Shown: positions 63,243 through 64,000 of the stretch, piece after piece
Layout of the letters: each line of letters begins with the position of its first letter
Numbering within the stretch: position 1 is the first letter of the stretch
Source of the DNA: Pusillimonas caeni
Lineage (GTDB): Bacteria > Pseudomonadota > Gammaproteobacteria > Burkholderiales > Burkholderiaceae_B
Assembly: GCF_003545815.1 (NCBI RefSeq)
Contig: NZ_PDUW01000008.1
Span: forward strand, 1-64,000
Length of the DNA: 64,000 nt
Direction of reading: 5' to 3'
Notes under the pieces: generated by a model
Seen by the model: the letters and a program-made list of their open reading frames with translations, nothing else
The model's database searches: none
Told to the model about the DNA's origin: nothing
Position numbers and translations under genes: made by a program

Positions 63243-64000
63243 TTAGACCGCCAGCGGCGACACGAGGTTGCGCAAGGCGCGCACCACGCTGTACACCGTC
63301 AGCGCCGAAGTCTTGGGGTTGCTGGCCAGCGGCTTGCCCTGCATGGTCACGGCCATGTTGCCGAACGCCCCTTGGGCTTCGTAGTAATGAATGTTCTGAT
63401 CCACCGCCGGGTCGGCATAGAGTTCGACCCGCGTACGGTCCAGGCCCACGCCCGCCAGCGCCAGCGTCGCCGCCACATTGGCGTTCTTGGGAAACAACCG
63501 CGCCGCCTCGCGCGCCGAACCCTCGAAGAACAGCGCTTTCTCCTTGAGGTTGCGCAGATCGAGCTTTTCTTCGGCCGGCGAACCCAGCCATCCCAGCGGC
63601 GGCTTGCGGCCGACATAAGTGACCGCATCCAGGCCGGCCATGCGGGCAGCCGCGAGCGCGTCGATGCCGCCGATTGCGCCCGAAAGCAGGTGGACCTGGG
63701 TGCCGCCTTCGCGGGCCGCCTGCTCGAGCTCTTCGGCCATGCCCGGCGCCGACAAAGCGCCGATCGACACCACCAGGCAGGGCACGCCCTGGCGCAAGGC
63801 GGGCAGCACGTGCGCCGTCAACGCGCCATGCCCGGCGCACTCGACCAGCACGTCGGGCCTTTCGGCGCCCAGGAGCAGTCCGGACGATACCTGGGGCAAC
63901 TGCTTCAGGCCGAGGCCGTTCAATTGTCCGCGCACGGCGTCCTCTTTGCCGGGACTGACGATGAGCTGGCTGATGCACAGCCCTTCGTCGTGCTTGGTGA
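63243..64000 (-). CDS. Aspartate dehydrogenase-like protein (5' end outside window)
   Basis: Partial gene that continues past the right edge; about 252 residues are visible, so only roughly the first 15 (the Rossmann start) are missing. The sequence has PDVLVECAGHGALTAHVLP, SIGALSAPG, SGAIGGIDALAAARMAG, FPKNANVAATLALAGVGLDR and a C-terminal KTSALTVYSVVRALRNL. These match the aspartate dehydrogenase/NadX family, which oxidises aspartate to iminoaspartate or aminates oxaloacetate. A GTG at 63935 is in frame, but coding clearly extends upstream of it. Here it lies upstream of a ring-cleavage operon rather than NAD biosynthesis genes, so it may act on another imine or amino acid. Confidence 0.82.
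   Translation of the reverse strand, partial: TKHDEGLCISQLIVSPGKEDAVRGQLNGLGLKQLPQVSSGLLLGAERPDVLVECAGHGALTAHVLPALRQGVPCLVVSIGALSAPGMAEELEQAAREGGTQVHLLSGAIGGIDALAAARMAGLDAVTYVGRKPPLGWLGSPAEEKLDLRNLKEKALFFEGSAREAARLFPKNANVAATLALAGVGLDRTRVELYADPAVDQNIHYYEAQGAFGNMAVTMQGKPLASNPKTSALTVYSVVRALRNLVSPLAV

Overview
The window is chromosomal DNA of a GC-rich Gram-negative bacterium. Gene content and order point to a betaproteobacterium of the Alcaligenaceae (Bordetella/Achromobacter/Pusillimonas-like). The main reasons are the frr-uppS-cdsA-dxr-rseP-bamA-skp-lpxD-fabZ-lpxA-lpxB-rnhB block, the divergent ppsA/ppsR pair, a Burkholderiales-type porin and several LIV-type transporters. The family assignment is inference. 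No tRNA, rRNA, CRISPR array, transposase or integrase was recognised.

The left part (1-25.3 kb) is accessory metabolism. Two composite hairpin repeats (about 211-618 and 7176-7434) flank a secreted dienelactone-hydrolase-like protein, a RES/Xre toxin-antitoxin pair, arsC and a four-gene LIV-type permease/ATPase set with no binding protein. Next comes a divergent AraC regulator and an operon holding the apparently missing binding protein, a two-subunit Rieske ring-hydroxylating dioxygenase, an isochorismatase-fold protein without its catalytic Asp and Cys, and a short-chain dehydrogenase. A second AraC regulator, a nitrilase, a glutathione peroxidase, a GST and a DUF3298-like lipoprotein follow. 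A second, complete LIV transporter operon (binding protein, H, M, G, F) ends in an NDH-2-like flavoprotein. It lies divergent from an Rrf2 regulator, across an intergenic region with two matching 25-bp palindromes and a near-consensus sigma70 promoter.

The middle and right (25.4-58.9 kb) are mostly housekeeping. They comprise tatD-holB-tmk-mltG, ygfZ, an HIBYL-CoA-hydrolase-like gene, rnfH-ratA, smpB, an O6-alkylguanine alkyltransferase with an internal insertion, ndh, ppsA/ppsR, an rRNA methylase, rnhB, the lipid A/BAM/isoprenoid/phospholipid cluster, pyrH, tsf, rpsB, map, glnD and dsbB. A nested 220-bp inverted-repeat element sits between smpB and the alkyltransferase gene.

The right end (59-64 kb) holds a strongly expressed-looking porin followed by several hairpins. 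It is followed by a minus-strand catabolic operon: an aspartate-dehydrogenase-like gene cut by the window edge, an aldehyde dehydrogenase and an extradiol ring-cleavage dioxygenase. With the Rieske cluster this suggests an organism equipped for aromatic compound catabolism.

Many long open frames on the opposite strand of real genes are high-GC shadows and were left out.
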